NCBI RefSeq assembly: GCF_014905555.1
Contig: NZ_BNGS01000003.1
Coordinates: 310,001 to 374,000, forward strand
Direction: 5' to 3'
DNA length: 64,000 nucleotides
Source of the DNA: Streptomyces sp. Y2F8-2
GTDB lineage: Bacteria; Actinomycetota; Actinomycetes; Streptomycetales; Streptomycetaceae
Part shown: positions 1-7,150 of the stretch, one piece after another
Numbering within the stretch: position 1 is the first letter of the stretch
How the letters are laid out: each line of letters starts with the position of its first letter
Notes under the pieces: model-generated
Database searches by the model: none
What the model was told of the DNA's origin: nothing
The model's input: the letters and a program-made list of their open reading frames with translations, nothing else
Program-made: the position numbers and the translations under genes

Positions 1-1166
1 ACCGCGATGCCCACGCCGAACACCACCAGCGCGCACGCCAGGCCCGTCTGCAGACTCGTGCCGAGCGCCCGGTCGTCCCAGGTCAGCAGGGTGCCGAGGC
101 CGCCCGCGAGCAGGGCGAGGAGAAACACCCAGCCGCCGATCCAGCGCGGCCCCCGAGGTCTGTGCCGCTGCTCGGTCCGTATGCGCTCGGCGTACGAGGA
201 ACCGCGTGCGATGGCGACCGCCGCCGCGACGTCTCTGCCTGCGGTGTCGGTCGGGCCCCACAGATAGCCCGTGCCGCCCACGTGGGTGCCGTCCTTGACG
301 ATGGGCTCGCGCCACCAGGAGGGGTAGGAGGCGGGGACCGGCGGTGCCGTGGCCTCCGGCGGGGCGTCGGCCACCGCCTGCGTGGTGAGCGGGTCGGCGT
401 CGGGAGCGCCGCGCTGCCGCGACCAGTACGCCGCGCCGGCCAGGAGCAGGGACAGGACGGCGGCGAAGGTCAGCACGCTGCCGTTCCTGAGCATCGACAG
501 GAAGATTCCGCAGCCCACCAGGGCGAAGAGCACCGCGGCCAGGGCCTGACCGTCGACGCGGCCCGTCAGCAGCTTGCGGATCTCGTTCTCCTCCTCGTCC
601 TCGTAGGGCACGAGGAGCCAGACGAAGCCGTAGAAGATGAGGCCGAGGCCGCCCGCCGCCGAGAGCACCGCCAGCACGATCCGAAAGATCACCGGATCCA
701 TGTCGCACTGCCGGGCCAGGCCCGAACAGACCCCCGCCAGCATCTTGTGCCGCCGCTCACGCCGGAACCGGCCGGGATCCTCGGCCACCGCCGCGTGGTC
801 GGACGTGGCGGTTCCGCCGCGTCCGGGCGTGTCCTTCCCGGCCCCGGCCCGCTCGCGCGCCGCAGCACCCGTGCGGGCGCCCGGCTCCGGGGGTCCGCCC
901 GCGTCCTGGTCCATGCCGGCGTCCTCGCCTCCGTTCTCGCGCACGGCCGCATCCTGCCGCACGTCCGCGCCCCCCTGCGCGCGCGGCTCCTCATCCGCAG
1001 CGGGCGCGGCAGGGCCGGACGCGGGCACGGCGTGCTGCGGGGCGGCGTCCGGCGCGCCGTCCCCCGGCGGCCGGCCACCCCGCTCCCCGCCGGGGCAGCG
1101 CCCCGCGGTGGAGGCGTGCCCCGCACCAGGGCCGTGCCCCGCTGCCGCGTGCTGCTGATCTGTCAT
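1..1166 (-). CDS. PspC domain membrane protein (3' end outside window)
   Basis: The frame reads from an ATG at 1166 through the left edge, so at least 388 residues are present and the C-terminus is missing. Residues 1-135 are a low-complexity Gly/Pro/Asp-rich cytoplasmic region. A PspC domain follows at about 136-195 (KMLAGVCSGLARQCDMDP, then a hydrophobic helix ending WLLVPYEDEE), then further membrane helices. PspC proteins are membrane components of envelope-stress responses. The gene is divergent from a histidine kinase that carries its own PspC domain, 180 bp apart, which suggests shared control of membrane stress. Membrane topology and domain are seen directly; the stress role is inferred from the family. 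Confidence 0.85.
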   Translation of the reverse strand, partial: MTDQQHAAAGHGPGAGHASTAGRCPGGERGGRPPGDGAPDAAPQHAVPASGPAAPAADEEPRAQGGADVRQDAAVRENGGEDAGMDQDAGGPPEPGARTGAAARERAGAGKDTPGRGGTATSDHAAVAEDPGRFRRERRHKMLAGVCSGLARQCDMDPVIFRIVLAVLSAAGGLGLIFYGFVWLLVPYEDEEENEIRKLLTGRVDGQALAAVLFALVGCGIFLSMLRNGSVLTFAAVLSLLLAGAAYWSRQRGAPDADPLTTQAVADAPPEATAPPVPASYPSWWREPIVKDGTHVGGTGYLWGPTDTAGRDVAAAVAIARGSSYAERIRTEQRHRPRGPRWIGGWVFLLALLAGGLGTLLTWDDRALGTSLQTGLACALVVFGVGIA

Positions 1167-1345
1167 GCGTCCATGGTCGCCGCCGCGGGCGCCGGGCGGC
1201 AGTCGGGACGACCCTGGCCCAACCCTGAAATCTGCCCTGACGGGCTGCCGGGGGAAGTGTTCGATCACCCGTCATTCGAAGATCAGGGGTGTCTAAGGGG
1301 CCGACCCTGATGCCCGGCCGGTCCGGTCGTGTGACCATCGTTGGC

Positions 1346-2644
1346 ATGCCGGACGCCGCAACCCTGCCCCTCGCCGATCCGCGGCCGCCGCGCAAGCTCT
1401 ACCGCAGCAGCGACGGACGCTGGCTCGGGGGCGTGGCGCGGGGGCTCGCCGGGCATCTCGGGCTGCCCGTGATCTGGGTGCGCCTCGTCTTCGTCGGCCT
1501 GTTCCTGGCACACGGCTTCGGCGCGCTGCTGTACGCCGCGTTCTGGTTCTTCGTCCCGCTCGGGGTCGGCGGCGTCGACGACCGCCGCTCCCCGTCCCCG
1601 TCCCTCGTCGGCACCGAGACCTCACCCCACGGCCGCCGCAAACTGGTCGCCCGCAAGCCCGACCGGGGGCAGATCGTCGCTCTGCTCCTGATGGTCGTCG
1701 TCGCGCTGACCTTCGTGGGCAGCATGAAGCTCGACGGCGTCGCCAAGGTCTACCTCATACCGGCCGTGCTCGTCGCCGCGGGCGTCGCCCTGGTCTGGCG
1801 CCAGGCGGACAACGCGCGACGGGCCCGCTGGATGGAGGTCGGCAGCCGCCGTCGCACGCTCACCCTGCTGCGTGCCGCCGCCGGTGTCCTGCTGGTCACC
1901 GCGGGTGTCTCCGGCATGTTCGTGCTGCAGGGCTCCGCCGCCCACCTCGGCTCGGTCCTCCAGGCGGCGCTGGCGGTTCTCGTCGGCATCACGCTGCTCG
2001 CCGGACCGTACTTGGTGCGGATCACCCAGGACCTGTCCGAGGAGCGCCTGATGCGCATCCGCGCCCAGGAACGCGCCGAGGTCGCCGCCCACGTCCACGA
2101 CTCGGTGCTGCACACCCTGACCCTGATCCAGCGCAACGCGGAGAACGCGAACGAGGTGCGCCGCCTCGCCCGCGCCCAGGAGCGCGACCTGCGCGCCTGG
2201 CTGTACAAACCGGAGGGCACCGGCAAGGACGAGGCCGAGGAGCCGGACACCCTGGCGGAGGCGGTCCGGCGCAACGCGGCGGAGGTGGAGGACAAGCACG
2301 GCGTCCCCATAGAGGTCGTCATCGTCGGCGACTGTCCCCTCGACGAACGGATCGGCGCACAGATGCAGGCCGGGCGCGAAGCGATGGTGAACGCCGCCAA
2401 GTACGGTGGCGAGGGCGGCGCCGTCCAGGTCTACGCCGAGGTCGACGGCAAGACGGTGTTCGTGTCCGTCCGTGACCGTGGCCCCGGCTTCGACCTCGAC
2501 GCGATACCCGCCGACCGCATGGGTGTCAGAGAATCGATCATCGGCCGTATGGAGCGCAACGGCGGCACGGCACGGCTGCGCGCGGTACCCGACGGCGGCA
2601 CGGAGGTCGAGCTGGAGATGGAGAGGGCGGAGACGACGTCATGA
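1346..2644 (+). CDS. PspC-domain sensor histidine kinase
   Basis: A 432-residue kinase with an N-terminal PspC domain (about residues 15-75, KLYRSSDGRWLGGVARGLAG), several membrane helices (about 105-230), then a dimerisation/phosphoacceptor region with AHVHDSVLHTL, the likely phosphorylated residue being H251. An ATPase domain follows with an N-box (GREAMVNAAKYG) and a G-box (VSVRDRGPGFD). ATG 1346 is chosen because the PspC domain starts soon after; an in-frame ATG at 1310 and a start at 1289 exist upstream but lack support. Its stop overlaps the response regulator start (ATGA), so the two are translationally coupled. The fused PspC domain probably senses the membrane state or the divergent PspC partner. 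Confidence 0.93.
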   Translation: MPDAATLPLADPRPPRKLYRSSDGRWLGGVARGLAGHLGLPVIWVRLVFVGLFLAHGFGALLYAAFWFFVPLGVGGVDDRRSPSPSLVGTETSPHGRRKLVARKPDRGQIVALLLMVVVALTFVGSMKLDGVAKVYLIPAVLVAAGVALVWRQADNARRARWMEVGSRRRTLTLLRAAAGVLLVTAGVSGMFVLQGSAAHLGSVLQAALAVLVGITLLAGPYLVRITQDLSEERLMRIRAQERAEVAAHVHDSVLHTLTLIQRNAENANEVRRLARAQERDLRAWLYKPEGTGKDEAEEPDTLAEAVRRNAAEVEDKHGVPIEVVIVGDCPLDERIGAQMQAGREAMVNAAKYGGEGGAVQVYAEVDGKTVFVSVRDRGPGFDLDAIPADRMGVRESIIGRMERNGGTARLRAVPDGGTEVELEMERAETTS

Positions 2645-3348
2645 GCGACGCGAACGGGGAGGCCGCGGTGTCCGGTGGAAACGCGGACCGGCGGGTGCGG
2701 GTCGTACTTGTCGACGACCACCGTATGTTCCGTACGGGAGTCCAGGCCGAGATCGGGCAGACGGAGCTGACCGGCGTCGAGGTCGTCGGTGAGGCGGCCG
2801 ACGTCGAGCAGGCGGTCGCCGTCATCACCGCCACCCGTCCCGAGGTCGTCCTTCTCGACGTCCACCTGCCGGGTGGCGGCGGGGTGGAAGTGCTGCGCCG
2901 CTGCGCCTCGCTCACGGCCGACCCCGAGCAGCCGGTGCGGTTCCTGGCGCTGTCGGTGTCGGACGCCGCCGAGGACGTGATCGGCGTGATCCGCGGTGGC
3001 GCCCGCGGCTATGTGACGAAGACGATCACCGGCTCGGACCTCATCGACTCCATCTTCCGCGTCCAGGAGGGCGACGCCGTCTTCTCCCCGCGCCTGGCCG
3101 GCTTCGTCCTGGACGCCTTCGCCTCGACCGACGCGCCGCCCGTCGACGAGGACCTGGACCGCCTCACCCAGCGTGAACGCGAGGTGCTGCGCCTCATCGC
3201 CCGCGGCTACGCGTACAAGGAGATCGCCAAGCAGCTGTTCATCTCGGTGAAGACGGTCGAGTCCCATGTCTCGGCGGTCCTGCGCAAGCTCCAGCTGTCG
3301 AACCGCCACGAGCTGACACGGTGGGCGACGGCACGTCGGCTGGTGTGA
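2641..3348 (+). CDS. NarL/FixJ-family response regulator
   Basis: 235 residues. The receiver domain has the acidic pair in VLVDDHRMF near residue 25 and the phosphoacceptor D73 in LLDVHLPG. The C-terminal LuxR-type helix-turn-helix is seen in LTQREREVLRLIARGYAYKE and VKTVESHVSAVLRKL. It starts inside the stop codon of the PspC kinase, so it is that kinase's cognate regulator. The likely target is the divergent PspC gene and other envelope-stress genes, but no binding site could be identified by eye. Confidence 0.95.
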   Translation: MSDANGEAAVSGGNADRRVRVVLVDDHRMFRTGVQAEIGQTELTGVEVVGEAADVEQAVAVITATRPEVVLLDVHLPGGGGVEVLRRCASLTADPEQPVRFLALSVSDAAEDVIGVIRGGARGYVTKTITGSDLIDSIFRVQEGDAVFSPRLAGFVLDAFASTDAPPVDEDLDRLTQREREVLRLIARGYAYKEIAKQLFISVKTVESHVSAVLRKLQLSNRHELTRWATARRLV

Positions 3349-3502
3349 CCGTCCGGTACACGCCGCCCACCAGCGGTACCAGGGCGCCAGAAGATCGTTG
3401 CAGGCCCAGGCGGCAACCCGTCCGGTGTCTTCGTACGGATCCGGACCGGCGAAGGCGCTGTGCGGGTGCCGACCACCCCGTCACCGAAAGGACAGGGACC
3501 CC

Positions 3503-4072
3503 GTGACTGCTCTCCCTGCCAGGACCGACCGCGCTGTAACGCTCCTGCGCGAGTTCGGCGCCGAAGGCATCGCCCACCCCGGCGGCTCCCTCCTTGCCCA
3601 CCTCCAGCGCGTACAGGCGCGGCTCGCTGCGTGGAGGGCCCGGCCGGCCCTGCAACTCGCCGGGCTGTGCCACGCGTTCTACGGCACGGACGGCTTCTCC
3701 GGAGTTCTGCTGCCACTGGACCGCCGCCAGGACCTGGCAGCCGTGATCGGCGCCGAGGCCGAGGCCATCGTGTACTTGTATGCCTCATGCGACCGGAAGG
3801 CCACCTATCCGGCTCTCAGCGAGGTCGATGCCGCCTTCCACGACAGGTTCACCGGCCGCTCCTGGACTCCGGAGCCACAGTTGCGCCGGGACTTCGCCGA
3901 ACTCTCGGCCGCCAACGAACTGGACCTCGCCGACGTCGACCCGGCCTTTCGCGACAAGTGGGGCCCTGAGTTGTTCGCCCTGTTCACCCGACTGCAGGAC
4001 CTGCTGAGCGCTGACGCCTGGCACGAGTGCCGCACGGTACTCGCCGCACCTGCGCACCAGACACCCCGCTGA
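3503..4072 (+). CDS. conserved hypothetical protein, DUF6817-like
   Basis: 189 residues from GTG 3503, which is preceded by AAAGGACAGGGA. The N-terminal half has the pattern HPGGSLLAHLQRVQARLAAW and LAGLCHAFYGTDGF, which I recall from DUF6817-type proteins. The spaced histidines hint at an HD-like helical fold, but this is not established. No signal peptide or membrane segment is visible. It stands 154 bp after the response regulator and converges with the NlpC/P60 gene 37 bp away. No function can be assigned. Confidence 0.75.
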   Translation: MTALPARTDRAVTLLREFGAEGIAHPGGSLLAHLQRVQARLAAWRARPALQLAGLCHAFYGTDGFSGVLLPLDRRQDLAAVIGAEAEAIVYLYASCDRKATYPALSEVDAAFHDRFTGRSWTPEPQLRRDFAELSAANELDLADVDPAFRDKWGPELFALFTRLQDLLSADAWHECRTVLAAPAHQTPR

Positions 4073-4109
4073 CACCACCGGACTGCTCCGCCGGATGGGC
4101 TATGCCGGC

Positions 4110-5177
4110 TCACGCCACCCGCGTGGCTCCCGCGAACGGCATCTCGTCGATCGGTGCCAGGCGGACCGGTGCCGACGGGTTCGGGGCGTGGATCATCTGG
4201 CCGTGGCCGACGTAGATCCCCACATGGCTGATCCCGGAGTAGAAGAACACCAGGTCACCGGGGAGGAGTTCGGAGCGGGCGACGCGCCGGCCCGCGCCGA
4301 TCTGGGAGTAGGTCGTCCGGGGCAGCGAGATGCCCGCCGAGCGGTACGCGGCCTGCACCAGGCCCGAGCAGTCGAAGGCGTTCGGGCCGGTCGCGCCCCA
4401 GACGTAGGGGCTGCCGAGCTTGCCGTACGCGTACGCCACCGCAGCCGCCGCCCGGGCGTCCGGCGCCTCGGCCGTCGCTGTCGCGGCCGACACGGCGCCC
4501 AGCAGATCGCGCCCCACGGACCGTGACGTCCGTCCCGCGCCCCCGTCCGCCGAGGCCCCTGCCCGCTGCCCCTGCGTGAGCTGGGACAGCAGCTGCCGTG
4601 CTTCGCCCAGCTTTTCGGTGATCGTCCGCTTCTGCCGCCGCAGCTCCGCCTGCCGGGACGTCAGGGAGGCCAGTTCGACCCGTGCCGCACCGCGCAGCCG
4701 TTCGATCTCCCGCAGTTGGTCGCGTACGCGCGTCACGGCCGCCGCCTGGCGGTCGTCCACCCGCTCGGCGAACGCGGCGTTGTCGAGGTACTGCCCGGGA
4801 TCCGAGGAGAGCAGCAGCCGCACCGCGGGGTCGAGGCCCCCGTCGCGGTACTGCGCCGCCGCCGAGGAACCCAGGGCGTCCCGGGCGGAGTTCAGCCGAT
4901 CCGTGCGGCGGGCCGCCTCGTCCCGCAGGCCGTTCAGCCGTTTCTGTGCCTCCTCCGCCTGCTCCTTGGCGCCGTCGTACTTCTGGGTGGCGGCCTCCGC
5001 CTCCTGATACAGCTTGTCGACCTTGGCCTTGACCTGAGCCGGCGAGAGGGGCGGCTCGGCGTGCCCCGTGCCGTCGAAGCCGGTCGCGGTAGCCGCTCCC
5101 GCGAGGGCGATCGTGGCGGCGGTGCGGGCCGTGCCGCCCCCGAGCGAACGCTGTCTGGGCTTGCGGTGCGCTGCCAC
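4110..5177 (-). CDS. NlpC/P60 peptidoglycan endopeptidase with coiled coil
   Basis: 355 residues from GTG 5177 (preceded by AAAGGA). It has a basic N-terminus and hydrophobic Ala-rich segment typical of a secretion signal, a long coiled coil (about residues 45-215, rich in Glu/Lys/Arg/Gln/Ala), and a C-terminal NlpC/P60 domain with the catalytic Cys in NAFDCSGLVQ, the first His in SHVGIYVGH and a second near MIHAPNPS. It resembles actinobacterial RipA-like D,L-endopeptidases that cleave stem peptides during cell separation. The reading frame is open far upstream to 5852, but only the part after 5177 looks like protein. Confidence 0.92.
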   Translation of the reverse strand: MAAHRKPRQRSLGGGTARTAATIALAGAATATGFDGTGHAEPPLSPAQVKAKVDKLYQEAEAATQKYDGAKEQAEEAQKRLNGLRDEAARRTDRLNSARDALGSSAAAQYRDGGLDPAVRLLLSSDPGQYLDNAAFAERVDDRQAAAVTRVRDQLREIERLRGAARVELASLTSRQAELRRQKRTITEKLGEARQLLSQLTQGQRAGASADGGAGRTSRSVGRDLLGAVSAATATAEAPDARAAAAVAYAYGKLGSPYVWGATGPNAFDCSGLVQAAYRSAGISLPRTTYSQIGAGRRVARSELLPGDLVFFYSGISHVGIYVGHGQMIHAPNPSAPVRLAPIDEMPFAGATRVA

Positions 5178-5610
5178 CTGGACGTCACGTCCTTTCGTAC
5201 GACCGCCGGGGCCGCGGGCGGTGTCACGCGTCCGGCGGCGGTCCGCACAGGGGGAACAGGCCGCCGCCGGACCTTCTCGGCGGTGGTGCCCGACGGCCGC
5301 CCCTGGCCCGGGCGGCGATGGGGAGCCGGGCACCTGGGGGAGGACGCTAAACCCGTCCGTGAGGCAAGGGTGACCGGATGTACGGAAGTGGCCCGACCGG
5401 ACTGACGGTGACCGTATGTGACCGTGATCCCGGCGCCGGGTCGCCGTCTTCACGTTCTGCGATGACCAATGCGGTGGATCCGGCGCACCGGGCGGCCGTC
5501 GAGTGCTATAGGGCGCATATATGCGGCCGGTTCGGAGGGCCGAGCGAGCGGCGTCACATCCGCCGGGGCGGTGTCGGCGTGCACAGACGCGCTGATTAGG
5601 CTCCGGCCCC
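5178..5610. other. intergenic region between NlpC/P60 gene and the 5611 gene
   Basis: No convincing gene. It holds the leader and promoter of the NlpC/P60 gene (minus) and of the small membrane protein (plus). A strong hairpin is listed separately; a second stem, GCCGCCC/GGGCGGC at about 5298-5318, lies just upstream of it. I compared the leader with the c-di-AMP riboswitch often found before Streptomyces cell-wall hydrolases and did not find its conserved segments. A 10-bp palindrome GCATATATGC lies near 5516-5525. Confidence 0.5.
5230..5272 (-). promoter_or_regulatory. strong hairpin in NlpC/P60 leader
   Basis: Arms 5230-5243 and 5259-5272 pair at 13 of 14 positions plus one G-U pair (GTCCGGCGGCGGTC against GGCCGCCGCCGGAC) around a 15-nt loop. 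It ends 53 bp before the GTG start of the NlpC/P60 gene and would form in that mRNA. It could be an attenuator or mRNA-stability element. No U-tract follows, so it is not a classical terminator. Confidence 0.45.
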
Positions 5611-5964
5611 ATGGACGTACTCATCCACCTCTTCGTCGGACTGCACATCGTCGGCATCGCCGCGCTCCTCGGCGGCTTCCTCACCCAGATGAAGGCGATG
5701 GGCCAGGGCACGGCACGCTTCGTGCCCGCCATGCTGCACGGCGCGCTGACCATGCTGGTCACAGGGGTGGCGCTGGTCGGCCTCAACCAGGCGGACGACC
5801 ACTCGGTCAACACGATCAAGATCGGGATCAAGCTGGCCCTGCTGATCGTCATCCTGGGCCTGGTCTATGTGAAGCGGGACGAGGAGACCGTCGAGAAGCC
5901 CCTCTTCGGCCTCGTCGGCGCCGCGACCCTGGCGAACATCTTCATCGCCGTGCTCTGGACCTGA
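5611..5964 (+). CDS. small integral membrane protein
   Basis: 117 residues with four predicted membrane helices (about residues 5-25, 38-60, 70-86 and 97-115). Short charged loops include KRDEETVEKP. No Shine-Dalgarno sequence is visible, and the TTAGGCT stretch just before the ATG suggests a leaderless or very short leader mRNA. I do not recognise a named family. It is convergent with the transporter gene, with a 23-bp overlap of the 3' ends. Confidence 0.8.
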   Translation: MDVLIHLFVGLHIVGIAALLGGFLTQMKAMGQGTARFVPAMLHGALTMLVTGVALVGLNQADDHSVNTIKIGIKLALLIVILGLVYVKRDEETVEKPLFGLVGAATLANIFIAVLWT

Positions 5965-6916
5965 TGCCGTCCACGGCCGACGCGACGGCTCCGGTGAGGA
6001 CCAGGAGCCAGGCGGCCACCGCGATCCACAGCAACACCCGGCCGAGGCCGCGCAGCCACGGCACGCCGACGGAGGAGGCGACGGACAGCGCCGCCACCGC
6101 CGTCATCCCCATCGGGAACACGGTCGACCAGCGCCGGACGTCGTAGCGGAACCGGGGCCGCAGCACCTCCGCCATCGCCAGGACGACGTAGCAGACCAGG
6201 GCGAGGACGAGAAGGGCGACGGTCACACCGCGCAGGACGCCGCTGTCGTCGTTGTTCCACAGGTAGAGCCCTTGGTGCGCGGCGCTCATGAGCTGCGAAC
6301 CGGCCAGCGCCGAGAGGGCGAGTGCGCCACCCGAGATCCACTGGTCGCCCGGCCCGGTCACCACCTGCCGAGGGTCGAAGCAGCCCAGCCCGATCAGGTA
6401 GAGAACCAGCCCGAACCAGAAGAACACCAGCGCCGTGTGGGCGAGCCACGCCACCCCCACGGCCGCCGCGAGCACCGCCCCGAGCACCGCGATCCCCTCC
6501 GTCGCCACGCACCCCAGGAACACCGCGCCGGGCATCCGGCGCTCCCAGTCCGGCACGGTCAACGGGACCAGGCAGGCCCAGAGCACCACGGCCAGTGCGA
6601 GCAGTGCCTCGGCGAGCGGCTGCCCGTTCAGAGCGGACACCCCCGAGCCCAGCACGGTGGTCGCCGGCACCATGGTGAGCGCGGCCGGCGAGCCGGCCCG
6701 GGCCCGCCACTGCTCCCGGTCCCACAGCAGTTGCAGGGCGATGTCGGCGGCGAGCCCCAGCCAGGCGGCACCCGCCAGGACCAGGGCGAGGCGGGAGAGG
6801 ATCTGCTGGCCGGTCAGGTGGAGCCCGACCGACAGGATGCCGGTCGCCATGACGGCGGACCCGGTGGCGGGCGGACGCGGCGCCCACCAGGTGCGCAGCG
6901 CGGAGGTGCCTGACAT
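5942..6916 (-). CDS. TDT/SLAC1-type transporter (tellurite-resistance/dicarboxylate family)
   Basis: 324 residues, almost entirely hydrophobic, with about ten predicted helices. The N-terminal pattern ATGSAVMATGILSVGLHLTG is typical of TDT/SLAC1 family proteins, which conduct anions or export small dicarboxylates or sulfite. ATG 6916 is chosen because the family N-terminus begins there; the open frame upstream (to 9532) is an antisense shadow of pcrA. Substrate cannot be read from the sequence. It lies divergent from pcrA with 234 bp between. Confidence 0.82.
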   Translation of the reverse strand: MSGTSALRTWWAPRPPATGSAVMATGILSVGLHLTGQQILSRLALVLAGAAWLGLAADIALQLLWDREQWRARAGSPAALTMVPATTVLGSGVSALNGQPLAEALLALAVVLWACLVPLTVPDWERRMPGAVFLGCVATEGIAVLGAVLAAAVGVAWLAHTALVFFWFGLVLYLIGLGCFDPRQVVTGPGDQWISGGALALSALAGSQLMSAAHQGLYLWNNDDSGVLRGVTVALLVLALVCYVVLAMAEVLRPRFRYDVRRWSTVFPMGMTAVAALSVASSVGVPWLRGLGRVLLWIAVAAWLLVLTGAVASAVDGIRSRARR

Positions 6917-7118
6917 GCGCCCGATGCTAGGGACGCGCACACGGGTTGCGTACGGGGGCACGCGCGCGACGACGGAAAACAACCCCACGCGCGCGTGCCC
7001 GGCCCCATGGGTCAGGAGGCACAGCGTTCTTCCGGAGCGCAGGGTGAACGGCGGATTCTGGCCAGTGGGACGGCTCGGGCGGTCGCTTTCGCGGGCGAGT
7101 TTCCAGGGCGGCGACCGG

Positions 7119-7141
7119 CTGTCGGTGGGGCGGCCTAGACT
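7119..7141 (+). promoter_or_regulatory. PafBC/RecA-NDp-type DNA-damage promoter of pcrA
   Basis: CTGTCGGTG (7119-7127), an 8-nt spacer, then TAGACT (7136-7141). This fits the actinobacterial RecA-independent damage promoter pattern tTGTCRgtg-N8-TAnnnT at every defined position except the weakly conserved first T. The -10-like element ends 9 bp before the pcrA ATG, so transcription would start at or next to it. A repair helicase is a plausible target. PafBC binding is inferred from the motif only. Confidence 0.7.
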
Positions 7142-7150
7142 CGGAGAGCG

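Noticed and set aside
5230..5600. c-di-AMP (ydaO) riboswitch before the NlpC/P60 gene
   Set aside because: Expected from gene type, but none of the conserved sequence blocks could be located; only unrelated stems are present.
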